From positions 2,170,001-2,234,000 of the forward strand of contig NZ_CP019606.1 of assembly GCF_001997345.1 (NCBI RefSeq): a DNA stretch of 64,000 nucleotides, written 5' to 3'. This stretch comes from Tessaracoccus aquimaris (lineage in GTDB: Bacteria; Actinomycetota; Actinomycetes; Propionibacteriales; Propionibacteriaceae). Shown piece after piece: positions 1-9,166 of the stretch. A model generated the notes under the pieces. That model ran no database searches. It was not told where the DNA came from and was given only the letters and a program-made list of their open reading frames with translations. Positions within the stretch are counted from its first letter, which is position 1. Every line of letters starts with the position of its first letter. A program made the translations under genes and the position numbers.

Positions 1-368
1 GAGTCGGTCTCGGAGGCGAACTCGACGTCGCCGAGTTCGGCCCGCAACTGGTCGTGATTCTCGATGATGCCGTTGTGCACGATCGCGACGCGGCCCGCGA
101 CGTGCGGGTGCGAGTTCTGGTCGGTGGGCGCGCCGTGCGTCGCCCAGCGGGTGTGGCCGATGGCCACGGAGGTCGGAGGCAGCGGGCGGGCCGCGATCTC
201 CTCCTCAAGGTTGCTGATCTTGCCTGCGCGTTTGCGCCACTCGATCGCCCCTTCGACGGGCATCGCCACGCCTGCGGAGTCATATCCGCGGTATTCAAGT
301 CGACGCAGCCCACTGAGCACCACGTCGAGTCCGTCACGGTCACCTAGGTATCCAACGATTCCACACAC
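1..368 (-). CDS. glmS: Glutamine--fructose-6-phosphate aminotransferase, N-terminal part (runs off window)
   Basis: Reading leftward from a GTG at 366-368 gives MCGIVGYLGDRDG, with the invariant Cys directly after the initiator Met. It continues through RRLEYRGYDSAG, GHTRWATHG and HNGIIENHD, the hallmarks of the class II glutamine amidotransferase domain of GlmS, which makes glucosamine-6-phosphate for cell-wall synthesis. An in-frame ATG lies upstream, but the catalytic Cys must become residue 1, so GTG is the start. A -10 box TACATT (376-381) lies 7 nt upstream, suggesting a leaderless transcript. The isomerase domains lie outside the window. It is divergent from coaA. Confidence 0.93.
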   Translation of the reverse strand, partial: MCGIVGYLGDRDGLDVVLSGLRRLEYRGYDSAGVAMPVEGAIEWRKRAGKISNLEEEIAARPLPPTSVAIGHTRWATHGAPTDQNSHPHVAGRVAIVHNGIIENHDQLRAELGDVEFASETD

Positions 369-532
369 GGCGAGAAATGTACATCATGATTGAGCACTTC
401 TTGACATTGACGCTCCGATGTCTCCGCAAGTTGCATCGGGGCCGGAAATGTGCCGGTTCGCGTGTCGGCCCCACCCCTCGCGGGAAGGGCCGCTCCGTTA
501 GGCTTGCGCAGGTCATCGCACAAAGGAGCCCA

Positions 533-1465
533 GTGTCCGGACCCTACGTCACGCTGCAACGTCGCACCTGGGCGGAGCTGTCCGACGCGACCGAGATCGA
601 TCTCGACGAGGCGACGCTCGCCACGCTCAGAGGCATCGGCGACCCGACCTCCGGCCTCGACATCGAGGAGGTGTACCGGCCGCTGTGCCAGTTGCTGCAC
701 CTGTACATGGTCAACACCGGAAGGCTCTACGCGCAGAACAACGAGTTCCTGCACCTCGACGTGCGCCGCACGCCGTTCGTGATCGGGGTCGCCGGTTCGG
801 TGGCCGTCGGCAAGTCGACCGTCTCGCGCGTCCTGCAGGAACTGCTGCGCAGGGCGCCGGGCGAGCCGAAGGTCGACCTGATCACCACCGACGGCTTCCT
901 GTACCCCAACGCCGAGTTGGAGCGACGCGGCTTGCTTGAACGCAAGGGCTTCCCCGAGTCGTACAACCGTCGCGCGCTGCTGAAGTTCGTGATGGACGTG
1001 AAGTCGGGTGAGCCTCGGGTGGCCGCACCCGTGTACAGCCACATGGTCTACGACATCGTCGAGGACGACCAGATCATCGTCGAGAGCCCCGACATCCTGA
1101 TCATCGAGGGCCTGAACGTGCTGCAGCCCGCCCGGGTCGAGGCCGACGGCACGCATGGGCTGACGGTGAGCGACTTCTTCGACTTCTCCGTCTTCGTCGA
1201 CGCCGACGAGACCCACATCAAGGAGTGGTTCCTCAACCGCTTCATGGAGCTTCGCCGGACGGCCTTCACCGACGAGCGCAGCTACTTCAAGCCGTACACC
1301 GAACTCTCCGACGATGAGGCCTTGGAGATGGGCTCGACGGTGTGGGAGACGATCAATGGCCCGAACCTGCGCCAGAACGTCGCCCCGACCAGGGAGCGGG
1401 CGACCGCGATCCTGGTCAAGGGCTCCGACCACATGGTCGACTCGATCCGGATCCGCAAGGTCTGA
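533..1465 (+). CDS. coaA: Type I pantothenate kinase
   Basis: The 310-residue protein phosphorylates pantothenate, the first step of coenzyme A synthesis. The Walker A motif GVAGSVAVGKST is at about residues 85-96, followed by DLITTDGFLYPN, RKGFPESYN, PVYSHMVYDI and ILIIEGLNVL, all typical of bacterial CoaA, and the length fits. The reading frame stays open upstream to 377, but GTG at 533 has an AAAGGAG ribosome site at 522-528 and a -10 box TAGGCT at 499-504, and the homologous region begins here. It is divergent from glmS, a pairing seen in other actinobacteria. Confidence 0.95.
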   Translation: MSGPYVTLQRRTWAELSDATEIDLDEATLATLRGIGDPTSGLDIEEVYRPLCQLLHLYMVNTGRLYAQNNEFLHLDVRRTPFVIGVAGSVAVGKSTVSRVLQELLRRAPGEPKVDLITTDGFLYPNAELERRGLLERKGFPESYNRRALLKFVMDVKSGEPRVAAPVYSHMVYDIVEDDQIIVESPDILIIEGLNVLQPARVEADGTHGLTVSDFFDFSVFVDADETHIKEWFLNRFMELRRTAFTDERSYFKPYTELSDDEALEMGSTVWETINGPNLRQNVAPTRERATAILVKGSDHMVDSIRIRKV

Positions 1466-1468
1466 CGG

Positions 1469-2300
1469 TGGTTGATTGAGCCAGCCGCGGCGACGACCCC
1501 GTTGATTGAGCCAGCCGCGGCGACGGCCCACTGGTTGAGCCAGCCGCTGCGACGGCCCCGCTGATTGAGCCAGCCGCGGCGACGAAGTCGCCCGCCGCTG
1601 CGTCGAAATCCCCCCGAGGCGGGCAGAGACTCACGTTCCGCAATCGGGCGCGAGTTGGTTTCGACGCGACGCGCGCGGGGCTACGCCCCGACGGTCGGCT
1701 CAACCAGCACACCAACCGCCGGGACGACCCCGCTGATTGAGCCAGCCGCGGCGACGAAGTCGCCCGCCGCTGCGTCGAAATCCCCCCGAGGCGGGCAGAG
1801 ACTCACGTTCCGCAATCGGGCGCGAGTTGGTTTCGACGCGACGCGCGCGGGGCTACGCCCCGACGGTCGGCTCAACCAGCACACCAACCGCAGCGACGGC
1901 CCCGCCGATTGAGCCAGCCGCGGCGACGAAGTCGCCCGCCGCTGCGTCGAAATCCACTCGACACCGGGCAGAGACCCAGGTCCCGCTGCTGGATCCAGAG
2001 GTTTCGACCGAAGAAGCCCGCTAACGCGTCCTTCTTGGCTCAACCAGCGCACCAGCCGCGTCGACGGACCCGCTGATTGAGCCAGCCGCGGCGACGAAGT
2101 CGCCCGCCGCTGCGTCGAAATCCCCCGACCCGAGGCAGAGACCCAGGTCCCGCTGCTGAATACAGCGGTTTCGACCGAAGAAGCCCGCTAACGCGTCCTT
2201 CTTGGCTCAACCAGCGCACCAACCGCAGCGACGGCCCCGCTGATTGAGCCAGCCGCGGCGACGCAGTCGCCCGCCGCTGCGTCGAAATCCACCCGACACG
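1469..2300. repeat. Intergenic repeat field, ~170-bp units
   Basis: This gene-free stretch is built from repeated blocks starting with GATTGAGCCAGCCGCGGCG, followed by a CGCCCGCCGCTGCGTCGAAA segment and ending in a GGCTCAACCAGC segment. Two nearly identical ~172-bp copies run about 1561-1732 and 1733-1904, with diverged copies on both sides. The TTGAGCC and GGCTCAA ends can pair, so each unit can fold back. Open frames here are repeat translations, not genes. Confidence 0.85.
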
Positions 2301-2314
2301 GGGCAGGGACCGGG

Positions 2315-3019
2315 TCAGCTCTCGCCGCGGCCCTTGCCCGGAGGGCGCCTCCTCGACTTGGCGAGGCCACGCGCGACCGCCTGGCCGATCGTGATGGCAT
2401 CGTCTCCCACCGGCAGCGACAACCGTCGCCAGCGGGCCAGCAGCACCAGGGCTGCGCCGACGGCGGTCGCGGCGATCGAGCCGATCGTCGGGACGTGCAG
2501 GTACCAGGAGCCGACCGCGACGAGCGAGGCCGCCAACGCCGCCGTCGCATACAAGGTGTTGCCGCCGAGCACGCCTGGGATGCGGCGCAGCACCATGTCG
2601 CGCACGAATCCTCCGCCGACCGCGGTGATCGTGCCGAGCATCAGCGCCGGAAGCACCCCGAAGCCCGCCTCGAGCGTCTTCAGCGACCCGGCCGCCGCCC
2701 ACGTCCCGAGCGCGAGCGCGTCGATCGGCGGGTAGATCCGGTCCCAGAGCCGACCCTCGACGCGGACGATCATCACGATGAGGGCCCCGAGCAGCGCCGC
2801 GGTGATGTAGCGCCAGTCGGTGATCGCGATGGGTGGGCCCGACTGGAGCATCACGTCGCGGATCATGCCGCCGCCGAGCCCCGACATGATGGCAAGCACC
2901 ACGAGGCCGACCACGTCGAGCCGCGCCGCGCGGCCGATCACCGCCCCGAGCACGGCGTTGAACAGGACCCCGACAAGGTCGATCCATTGCAGGAAGGTCA
3001 GGAGCGTCGTCTCGGTCAT
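2315..3019 (-). CDS. TRIC cation channel / UPF0126 family membrane protein
   Basis: The 234-residue protein has about seven hydrophobic segments in two similar halves. Each half has the glycine-rich signature of the UPF0126 (YicG/TRIC-like) family: SGLGGGMIRDVML in the first and AVGGGFVRDMVL in the second. Relatives are trimeric channels for monovalent cations; that function is inferred from the family only. The C-terminus is basic (RRRPPGKGRG) and probably cytoplasmic. The gene is single, with a repeat field downstream and the pepP start about 56 bp away on the other strand. Confidence 0.85.
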   Translation of the reverse strand: MTETTLLTFLQWIDLVGVLFNAVLGAVIGRAARLDVVGLVVLAIMSGLGGGMIRDVMLQSGPPIAITDWRYITAALLGALIVMIVRVEGRLWDRIYPPIDALALGTWAAAGSLKTLEAGFGVLPALMLGTITAVGGGFVRDMVLRRIPGVLGGNTLYATAALAASLVAVGSWYLHVPTIGSIAATAVGAALVLLARWRRLSLPVGDDAITIGQAVARGLAKSRRRPPGKGRGES

Positions 3020-3075
3020 CAGCGTGGCCTACCCATCACGCCGCGATTGTAAGGCCCCCGCGTATGGTGGGCCAC

Positions 3076-4511
3076 ATGAGTGAAAACCAGGACCGTAACG
3101 AGAACCGTCGAGACCCCTACTCCGAGGCCTTCAAGACCTTCATCGTCAGCGACTGGGCACCGTACTCCGACGAGCTTCCGGCGCGTTTCCCGGCGGCGGA
3201 GTACGCGGCCGCACGCCGACAGGCCCTCGCCTCCGAGTTCCCCGGCAAGACGCTGGTGATCCCCGCAGGGCCGCTGAAGACCCGCTCGAACGACACCGAC
3301 TACCGCTTCCGCCCGCACAGCGCCTTCGCCTACTACACGGGCCTTGGCGAGGACAGGGAGCCGGACGCGGCGCTGGTCGTCAAGGACGGCGAGTCGACCC
3401 TCTACTTCCGCCCCGCGCACCCCGCACCGACCGCGAGTTCTACGCCGACGCCCGCTACGGCGAGATGTGGGTCGGGCAGCGCGAGTCGCTCGACGAGATG
3501 GCCGCGGCCACCGGGCTCGACTGCCGCACCATCCTCGACCTGAAGGCGTCGCTGCCCTCCTCCGACGTGCTGGTGATCCGCGAGCCCGACCCCGCCATCA
3601 CCGCGATGGTCGACGCCGCCCGCGGCTCCGCCGACGATGAGGGCGACGCGTCGCTGGAGCGCTTCGCCTCTGAGGCCCGGTTCTGCAAGGACGAGTTCGA
3701 GGTCGCGGAACTCAAGCGCGCCTGCGAGGCGACAAAGGTCGGCTTCGAGGCGGTCGTCGCTAACCTGCCCGAGGCGGTCAAGGCGGGCCGCGGCGAACGC
3801 TGGGTCGAGGGCATCTTCGCCCTGCACGCCCGCCACCTCGGCAACGCCGTCGGATACGACACCATCGCGGCGAGCGGCGACCACGCCAACACGCTGCACT
3901 GGATCCGCAACAACGGCGAGCTCCGCGACGGCGACCTGATGCTGATGGACGCTGGCGTCGAGGTCGACTCGCTCTACACCGCCGACATCACCCGCACCAT
4001 GCCGATCGGCGGCACGTACACGCCCGCCCAGCGCCGCGTCTACGAGGTGGTGCTCGCCGCGCAGACCGCAGGCATCGAGGCCTGCCGCGCGGGCAACTCG
4101 TTCACGGCGCCCCACCAGGCCGCGATCGCGGTCCTCGCGGAGTTCTTCGAGGAACTGGGCATCCTGCCGGGCACCGCCGCCGAGTCGCTCGACCCGGTCA
4201 ACGGCGGCTTCCACCGTCGCTGGATGGTGCACGGCACGTCGCACCACCTCGGCCTTGACGTGCACGACTGCGCGCAGGCCCGCGCCGAGCTGTACCGCGA
4301 GGGCGACCTCAAGGAGGGCATGGTCATCACGGTCGAGCCGGGGATCTACTTCAAGTCGACCGACCTGAGGGTGCCCGAGGAGTACCGCGGCATCGGCGTC
4401 CGGATCGAGGACGACATCCTGATCACCGACGGCGACCCCGTCAACCTGTCGGCGGCCCTGCCCCGCTCGGCAGACGACGTCGAGGCGTGGATGGCCAGGC
4501 TGATGGCCTGA
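3076..4511 (+). pseudogene. pepP: Aminopeptidase P (M24 family), single frameshift
   Basis: Xaa-Pro aminopeptidases remove an N-terminal residue preceding proline. The N-terminal AMP_N part (ending LYFRPAHP) and the catalytic part are in different frames. They join as HP-RTDREFYADARYGE if one C is added to CCCC near 3418-3422. All five metal ligands are present downstream: MDAGVEVDSLYTADITRT (two Asp), HGTSHHLG (His), VEPGIY and VRIEDD (two Glu). The corrected length of ~478 aa fits the family. The start ATG at 3076 follows a -10 box TATGGT (3063-3068) by 7 nt. It is probably intact in reality; see the frameshift finding. Confidence 0.85.
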
Positions 4512-4528
4512 CGCCCCGGACACGTGCG

Positions 4529-4558
4529 ACGACCCGCCCCGATCAAGGGGCGGGTCGT
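4529..4558 (+). terminator. Intrinsic terminator after pepP
   Basis: A perfect 12-bp stem (ACGACCCGCCCC / GGGGCGGGTCGT) with a 6-nt loop lies 17 nt past the pepP stop. There is no strong U-tract, as is usual in high-GC actinobacteria. Confidence 0.75.
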
Positions 4559-4600
4559 TGTGCGCTCGAGGCGGGAAAGCACCCGGTGGCGGGGTGGAAC

Positions 4601-4680
4601 TTGAGCATGTTTGGTAACTCGTTGCGAGTTGGAACGTGCAACATGCCCCAGCGGGCCAACGAGTCACCAGACATGCTCAT
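4601..4680. repeat. 80-bp palindrome-ended element, TTGAGCATG type
   Basis: It begins TTGAGCATGTTTGGT and ends with the inverse (ACCAGACATGCTCA). It shares an internal CTCGTTGCGAGT and GGAACGTG core with the other 80-bp elements. It has the same length and ends as the copy at 49068, and ends like those of the IS30-family element at 41189-42565. No coding capacity. Confidence 0.75.
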
Positions 4681-4731
4681 TGACACTCCCCGACGCCAAC
4701 CGTCGGGGGTCCTTGCGGGGGCGGTGCGGGA

Positions 4732-5556
4732 CTAGTCGCCGGACTCGCTGACGACGCGGTTCCAGCGGGGGCGATCCAGCATCTGACGGATCAGGGCGGC
4801 GACCTCGAGAGGACGCATCACCGGCACCTGGTGCGCGGCGTCCTCGATGACGTGCAGCTCGCCGCGGGGAGCGGTCTCGGCAACCAGTTCGACGTTGGCG
4901 ATCGGCGTCGACGTGTCGCGTCCGCCTGCGATCATCATCACGGGGGTCTGGATGTAGGGCAGGTCGCCCCGCAGGTCGTGGACGGCGAGCGCGCGGCACA
5001 GTTGCGCGTAGGAGTGGTCCTCGCTCACCGACAGGCCCTCCATGATGATGGCGACGGTGTCGGACTGCTCGGCGCGGAAGTCCGGCGTGAACCAGCGCTT
5101 GGTGGTCTCCTCGACGAGTTGCTGCGTCCCGGTCGCCTCGACCTGCTCGGCGCGCTCGATCCAGCGGGGCGCCTCGCCGACCGTCGCGGCGGAGGCGACC
5201 ACCACGACGCCCGCGAACAGGTCGTCGTAGTCGCGGGCGAGGTGCAGGCCGATGGCGCCTGAGATGGAGAGGCCCGCGTAGTAGATCGGCACGTCCTGGC
5301 CGAGTTCGTCCTTCAGGTCACGGGCGATCCCGGCGATCGCGGCGGCGACGGTGTCGAGCGTCGGCTCGTCATTGTCGTCCCACGGCTCACTCAGGCCGGT
5401 GCCTGGCAGGTCGATGAAGATGACGCGGGCGTCGTCGATCAGCGACGCGGCGACCTTCGTCCACTGGTGCGTGGCGTTGCCGCCGAGGCTCGGACCGACC
5501 AGCAGCACCCGGTCGGCCGGCGTGTTGCGGTTGTAGATCGTCGTGTTCAACTCCAT
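4732..5556 (-). CDS. Alpha/beta-hydrolase (enol-lactonase-like)
   Basis: The 274-residue protein has an alpha/beta-hydrolase fold. The nucleophile elbow is GLSISG (Ser98), the acid is probably Asp in GGRDTSTP, and the base is His in DAAHQVP near the C-terminus. The oxyanion region GPSLGG and the FIDLPGTGLS strand resemble 3-oxoadipate enol-lactonases, but no catabolic neighbours support that substrate, so only the fold class is claimed. A GAGGAG ribosome site precedes the ATG. There is no signal peptide. Confidence 0.8.
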   Translation of the reverse strand: MELNTTIYNRNTPADRVLLVGPSLGGNATHQWTKVAASLIDDARVIFIDLPGTGLSEPWDDNDEPTLDTVAAAIAGIARDLKDELGQDVPIYYAGLSISGAIGLHLARDYDDLFAGVVVVASAATVGEAPRWIERAEQVEATGTQQLVEETTKRWFTPDFRAEQSDTVAIIMEGLSVSEDHSYAQLCRALAVHDLRGDLPYIQTPVMMIAGGRDTSTPIANVELVAETAPRGELHVIEDAAHQVPVMRPLEVAALIRQMLDRPRWNRVVSESGD

Positions 5557-5632
5557 GGGACTTCTCCTCGCTGAAGGGGCCTTCCGTACACGCCAAAACC
5601 TACCCGACGGCGTCCTTGGCCGAGCCGACGGG

Positions 5633-6238
5633 TCACCGCAAACCGAGCGCCTGCACCACCGAGCTCAGCCCCTGATGCCCCATCCCCTCGAAGACGCGCC
5701 GCTCGACAAGCCGGACGTCGAGGCGCCAGCCGTCCCAGTCGTGCATGACGTCCTCTCGGGTGACGAGCAGGTCGCGGTCCTTCGGGCCTCCGGTGCCCAG
5801 CGCCAACTGCGCGGGCGTGTACGACTCGAGGATCAGCTTCGCGCCGGGAGCGCACTGACGGGTGACGACCTCCGCGACGCGACGCCGCAGCGGAGCGGGC
5901 AGGTGCACGAAGATGGCGACCACCGCGTCCCACGGGCGCAGCGGGTCGGGGTTCTCGACGTACTCGGACAGGTCGACGTGCCACGTCTCGATCGAGGTGC
6001 CGCGCTCCGCCGCCAACGCCTCCGCCTTGTCCAGCGCGACGCGGGAGAAGTCGAGGCTGACGACGTCGTGGCCGCGTTCGGCAAGCCAGACGCCGTTGCG
6101 TCCCTCGCCGTCGCCGAGGCACAGCACCCGGGAGCCCGGCTTCAGCAGCCGGGACTGTTCCTTGAGGAAGTCGTTTGGCCGGTACCCGAAGACGAAGTTC
6201 GGGTGCGAGTAGCGGTCGTCCCAGAACTCGGCCGTCAC
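5633..6238 (-). CDS. Class I SAM-dependent methyltransferase
   Basis: This is a methyltransferase of about 200 residues starting VTAEFWDDRY. The SAM-binding motif I is VLCLGDGEGRNGVWLA, and motif II is DVVSLDFS with its acidic residue. The small, early WDDRY...FGYRPNDFL organisation resembles the thiopurine/tellurite-resistance (TehB-like) group. The GTG start at 6238 overlaps the TGA of the upstream gene (GTGA), so the two are translationally coupled. The substrate is unknown. Confidence 0.82.
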   Translation of the reverse strand: MTAEFWDDRYSHPNFVFGYRPNDFLKEQSRLLKPGSRVLCLGDGEGRNGVWLAERGHDVVSLDFSRVALDKAEALAAERGTSIETWHVDLSEYVENPDPLRPWDAVVAIFVHLPAPLRRRVAEVVTRQCAPGAKLILESYTPAQLALGTGGPKDRDLLVTREDVMHDWDGWRLDVRLVERRVFEGMGHQGLSSVVQALGLR

Positions 6239-6735
6239 TCGAACATCGCCGCCCGAGCCCCCGGTCGCTGGGTGAGCAGTTCGCGCGCCTCTGCAGCGAC
6301 CTTGTGTTCCACGACGATCTCGTAACTGGTGGCGACCGTCTGACGCGCCGAGTTGAAGTCCCGCTTGCCTCCGCTGACCGCGTAGCCGAGGCCCGCCGCC
6401 ATCACGCCGAAGATGATGCCCATGCCCAGGCCGACGAGCAGCATCACCATGTCTCCCCGCAGGAAAAGCATCAGCATCACGCCGACCAGCAGGCCCATGG
6501 TGATGCCGGATACCGCCCCCTGTCCGAGCACGCTGCCCCAGGTGCGGCGCCCCGTGACACGCTCGATGAGCTTGAGGTTGGTGCCGACGATCATCAGGTT
6601 CTCGACGGCGAACTTGCTGTCGGCCAGATAGTCGACCGCGGACTGCGCCTCCTCGTAGGTGGAAAACTCGGCGAGGTGCTGTGGGTATTCCAGGCGGAAA
6701 GCCTTCGATGCTGACGGGACGAGCGGCTCGCTCAC
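6235..6735 (-). CDS. General stress protein 17M-like membrane protein
   Basis: The 166-residue protein has a soluble N-terminal domain with the FSTYEEAQSAVDYLADSKF signature of general-stress-protein-17M-like proteins. Two glycine-rich membrane helices follow (about 70-92 and 95-120), then a short cytoplasmic tail. GTG at 6735 is chosen because AAGGAGG (6741-6747) sits 5 nt upstream; a longer frame upstream lacks such a site. It is co-transcribed with the downstream methyltransferase and divergent from the CBS protein, as its mycobacterial counterpart appears to be. Biochemical role unknown. Confidence 0.78.
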   Translation of the reverse strand: MSEPLVPSASKAFRLEYPQHLAEFSTYEEAQSAVDYLADSKFAVENLMIVGTNLKLIERVTGRRTWGSVLGQGAVSGITMGLLVGVMLMLFLRGDMVMLLVGLGMGIIFGVMAAGLGYAVSGGKRDFNSARQTVATSYEIVVEHKVAAEARELLTQRPGARAAMFE

Positions 6736-6828
6736 GGACGCCTCCTTGGTCGGTTCGCTGCGAATTCGGCTCAACTCTACGCTGGCGCCGTACGCCGGTC
6801 GTCGCGATCAACCACTAGATTGACCAGC

Positions 6829-8100
6829 ATGGTCGCTAAGGAATCCGAGGTCTTCATCTCGCGTGTCATCGGCCTACCCATCGTCGATGCCGCGGGCGAC
6901 CAGGTCGGCCGGGTCAAAGACGTGGTGTGCTACATCCGCGCCGACGGCCTCGCGCCGCGCGTCAAGGGCATCGTCGCAGAGCTGTTCGCCCGGGCCCGGA
7001 TCTTCGTGCCGATGGTGCGCGTCCACAACATCACCCCTAACCAGGTGGCGATCCTCGGGCAGGTCGACACCCGCCGCTTCCAGCGCCGCGAGACCGAGCT
7101 TCTGGTCTCGGCCGACCTGTTCGACCGGAGCATCGGGCGCGAGAGCCGCACCAAGATTTTCGACATCTCGATGCATCAGGTCCGCAACCGCGAGTGGGAG
7201 CTCTCCTCGGTCGCGCTGCGCAGTTCTACCCGCGTCGGGCGGTTCGGTTTCGGCGGCCGCGGCGACGCCCAGGTCGTGTCGTGGCGGGAGATCCCCGACC
7301 TGATCCTGCGCACCGGCCGCACCGCCGCGCACCTGATCGCGGAGTTCTCCGACATGAAGGCCGCCGACATCGCCCAGGAACTGCACGACCTGGAACCGGA
7401 GTCTCTGCTTGCCGTCGTCGAGGCCCTCGACGACGAGACGCTCGCCGAGGCCTTGGAGGAGCTTCCCGAGGACGAGCAGATCGAGCTGATCTCGCAACTG
7501 GACACCGAGCGGGCCGCCGACGTGCTCGCCGAGATGGACCCCGACGACGCCGCCGACCTCATCAAGGACCTGCCGAGCGATGTCGCCGAGGACCTGCTGC
7601 AGCGGATGGAGCCCGAGGAGGCCTCCGACGTGCGTCGCCTCCTGATCTACGGCGAGTTCACCGCGGGCGGCATGATGACGCCTGAACCGGTGATCCTCGA
7701 CACGGACGCCACCGTCGCGCAGGCGCTTGCCAACGTCCGCCTCGAGGCGCTGACACCGGCGCTCGCGTCGATGGTGTTCGTGACGCGCCCGCCGCTGGAA
7801 ACACCGTCGGGACGCTACATCGGCGCCGTGCACATCCAACGGCTGCTGCGGGAACCCCCGACGACGCTCGTGGCGACCCTGCTGGACGACAACCTCGAGG
7901 CGTTGACCCCGGACGCGCCGCTCGCGCAGGTCAGTCGCTTCTTCGCCACCTACAACCTCGTGGTCGCGCCGGTCGTCAACCACGAGGGGCACCTCTTGGG
8001 CGCCGTCACGGTCGACGACGTGCTCGATCACATGCTGCCCGACGACTGGCGCGGCGATCAGATGGACGAGGTCGAGGTGAGCGAGGTGAGCGATGGCTGA
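6829..8100 (+). CDS. PRC-barrel / MgtE-N / CBS-domain protein (no transporter domain)
   Basis: The 423-residue soluble protein has a PRC-barrel-like N-terminus (RVIGLPIVDAAGDQVGRVKDV). The MgtE N-terminal helical domain follows at ~165-270, with the repeated LEELPEDEQIELISQLD and DPDDAADLIKDLP elements. A CBS pair containing AGGMMTPEP ends at ~405. The five-helix channel of MgtE is absent, so it is more likely a cytosolic magnesium or nucleotide sensor than a transporter, although such genes are often labelled magnesium transporter. ATG at 6829 lies 7 nt after a TAGATT -10 box (6816-6821). It overlaps the next gene by 8 nt. Confidence 0.82.
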   Translation: MVAKESEVFISRVIGLPIVDAAGDQVGRVKDVVCYIRADGLAPRVKGIVAELFARARIFVPMVRVHNITPNQVAILGQVDTRRFQRRETELLVSADLFDRSIGRESRTKIFDISMHQVRNREWELSSVALRSSTRVGRFGFGGRGDAQVVSWREIPDLILRTGRTAAHLIAEFSDMKAADIAQELHDLEPESLLAVVEALDDETLAEALEELPEDEQIELISQLDTERAADVLAEMDPDDAADLIKDLPSDVAEDLLQRMEPEEASDVRRLLIYGEFTAGGMMTPEPVILDTDATVAQALANVRLEALTPALASMVFVTRPPLETPSGRYIGAVHIQRLLREPPTTLVATLLDDNLEALTPDAPLAQVSRFFATYNLVVAPVVNHEGHLLGAVTVDDVLDHMLPDDWRGDQMDEVEVSEVSDG

Positions 8101-8587
8101 GCGCAATCCCCTCTCCCAGCCCGGCGAACGGCGCCTGATCCCGAAGGTGTCGGTGGACTCCGAGACGTTCGGCAGGTTCGCCGAGGGCGTCGCGTCGTTC
8201 ATGGGCACCGCGAAGTTCCTCGTCTACATGACGGTGTTCGTCATCGTGTGGATCGCGCTGAACCTGATCGGCCTGTTCGGGATGCGCTGGGACCCGTACC
8301 CGTTCATCCTGTTGAACCTGTTCTTCTCGACGCAGGCGTCGTACTCGGCGCCGTTGATCCTGCTGGCGCAGAACCGGCAGGAGCGTCGTGACAAGATGAG
8401 CTTCGACGAAGACCGTCGGATCGCCGCACAGTCGCGCGCAGACATGGACTTCCTCGCCCGCGAGATCGCCTCCATCCGGATGCACCTGGGCGAGTTGGCC
8501 ACCCGTGACTTCGTGCGCGGCGAACTGCGCAGCGAGCTTCGCGAACTTGCCGAGCGCCTCGAGCGCACCGAGGAGGAGAAGCCGTGA
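8093..8587 (+). CDS. DUF1003 membrane protein
   Basis: The 164-residue protein matches DUF1003. A FxTWNxxAF-like region gives the first helix (FLVYMTVFVIVWIALNLIG), followed by the characteristic DPYPFILLNLFFSTQASYSAPLIL second helix, then AQNRQERRDKM and a charged coiled-coil tail to the end. The ATG overlaps the upstream CBS gene, so the two are translationally coupled. The helix pair probably sits in the cytoplasmic membrane with the coiled coil inside. Function is unknown; conserved linkage to the CBS protein and mrp suggests a shared pathway. Confidence 0.85.
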   Translation: MAERNPLSQPGERRLIPKVSVDSETFGRFAEGVASFMGTAKFLVYMTVFVIVWIALNLIGLFGMRWDPYPFILLNLFFSTQASYSAPLILLAQNRQERRDKMSFDEDRRIAAQSRADMDFLAREIASIRMHLGELATRDFVRGELRSELRELAERLERTEEEKP

Positions 8588-8961
8588 CCGAGCAGCATCC
8601 CGACGTCGCCGAGGTCGCGGGACCCTCGAGCGAGATCAGGTGGTTCGGCCTCGTCCTGCTCGTCGGCCACCTGGGCCTGCTGGCGATCGGCGCCGTGGCG
8701 CTGTGGCGGATCGCCGGCGGTTGGTGGGTCGGCGCGGTCGCCGCGGCAGTGTTCGTGGCCGCCTACGCGGCCGTGTGGCGGTTCTGGCTGGCGCCCGGGT
8801 CGACCAGGAGGCTCGGCTACAAGGAACGGCTGACGGTCAACGTGGTCGCGGGGCCGGCCGTGATCGTGCTCGGCAGCCTCTCCGGCCTGTGGCTCCCCGC
8901 GCTGCTCGCCACCAGCGTGATCCTGCTCAGCGACGCGCTGAACCAGCGCCGCTCCTCCTGA
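8584..8961 (+). CDS. Small hypothetical membrane protein
   Basis: The 125-residue protein has four predicted membrane segments (about 20-42, 45-66, 82-99 and 100-117) and short hydrophilic ends. No family motif is recognised. The GTG start overlaps the preceding stop by 4 nt, so it belongs to the CBS-DUF1003 operon. A membrane protein at the same place in mycobacterial loci hints at a conserved position, but the sequence alone does not reveal a role. Confidence 0.7.
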   Translation: MTEQHPDVAEVAGPSSEIRWFGLVLLVGHLGLLAIGAVALWRIAGGWWVGAVAAAVFVAAYAAVWRFWLAPGSTRRLGYKERLTVNVVAGPAVIVLGSLSGLWLPALLATSVILLSDALNQRRSS

Positions 8962-8989
8962 CCTTGCCGCGCTCGGCGCTGGGCTGGAG

Positions 8990-9069
8990 TTGAGCAGCAT
9001 TCGCAACTCGATTCCCGGCGCGCCACGTGGGAGCGCTCACCTAGGCAACGACCTTCCGATACTGCTCAA
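8990..9069. repeat. 80-bp palindrome-ended element, TTGAGCAGC type
   Basis: The ends TTGAGCAGCATTCGCAACTC and the inverse of TTGAGCAGTATCGG bracket exactly 80 bp between two genes of the same strand. The copy is the most internally diverged of the set. Confidence 0.72.
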
Positions 9070-9166
9070 CGCCAGGGCCGACCCCGACTCTCCCTCTCGA
9101 CGGAGAATGCCGCCCGCTCTCGGCGTAACGATTTGCTTATAGGCCCCGGGGAGCAACGCTGGGAGG

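Noticed and set aside
369-389. Upstream ATG codons for glmS
   Set aside because: GlmS needs Cys immediately after the initiator Met, which only the GTG at 366-368 provides.
377-532. N-terminal extension of coaA to the ATG at 377
   Set aside because: The extension overlaps the glmS start region, has no family similarity, and a ribosome site plus a -10 box support GTG at 533.
3076-4511. Programmed frameshifting in pepP
   Set aside because: No slippery heptamer or stimulatory structure is evident, aminopeptidase P does not use it, and three other genes show the same homopolymer loss.
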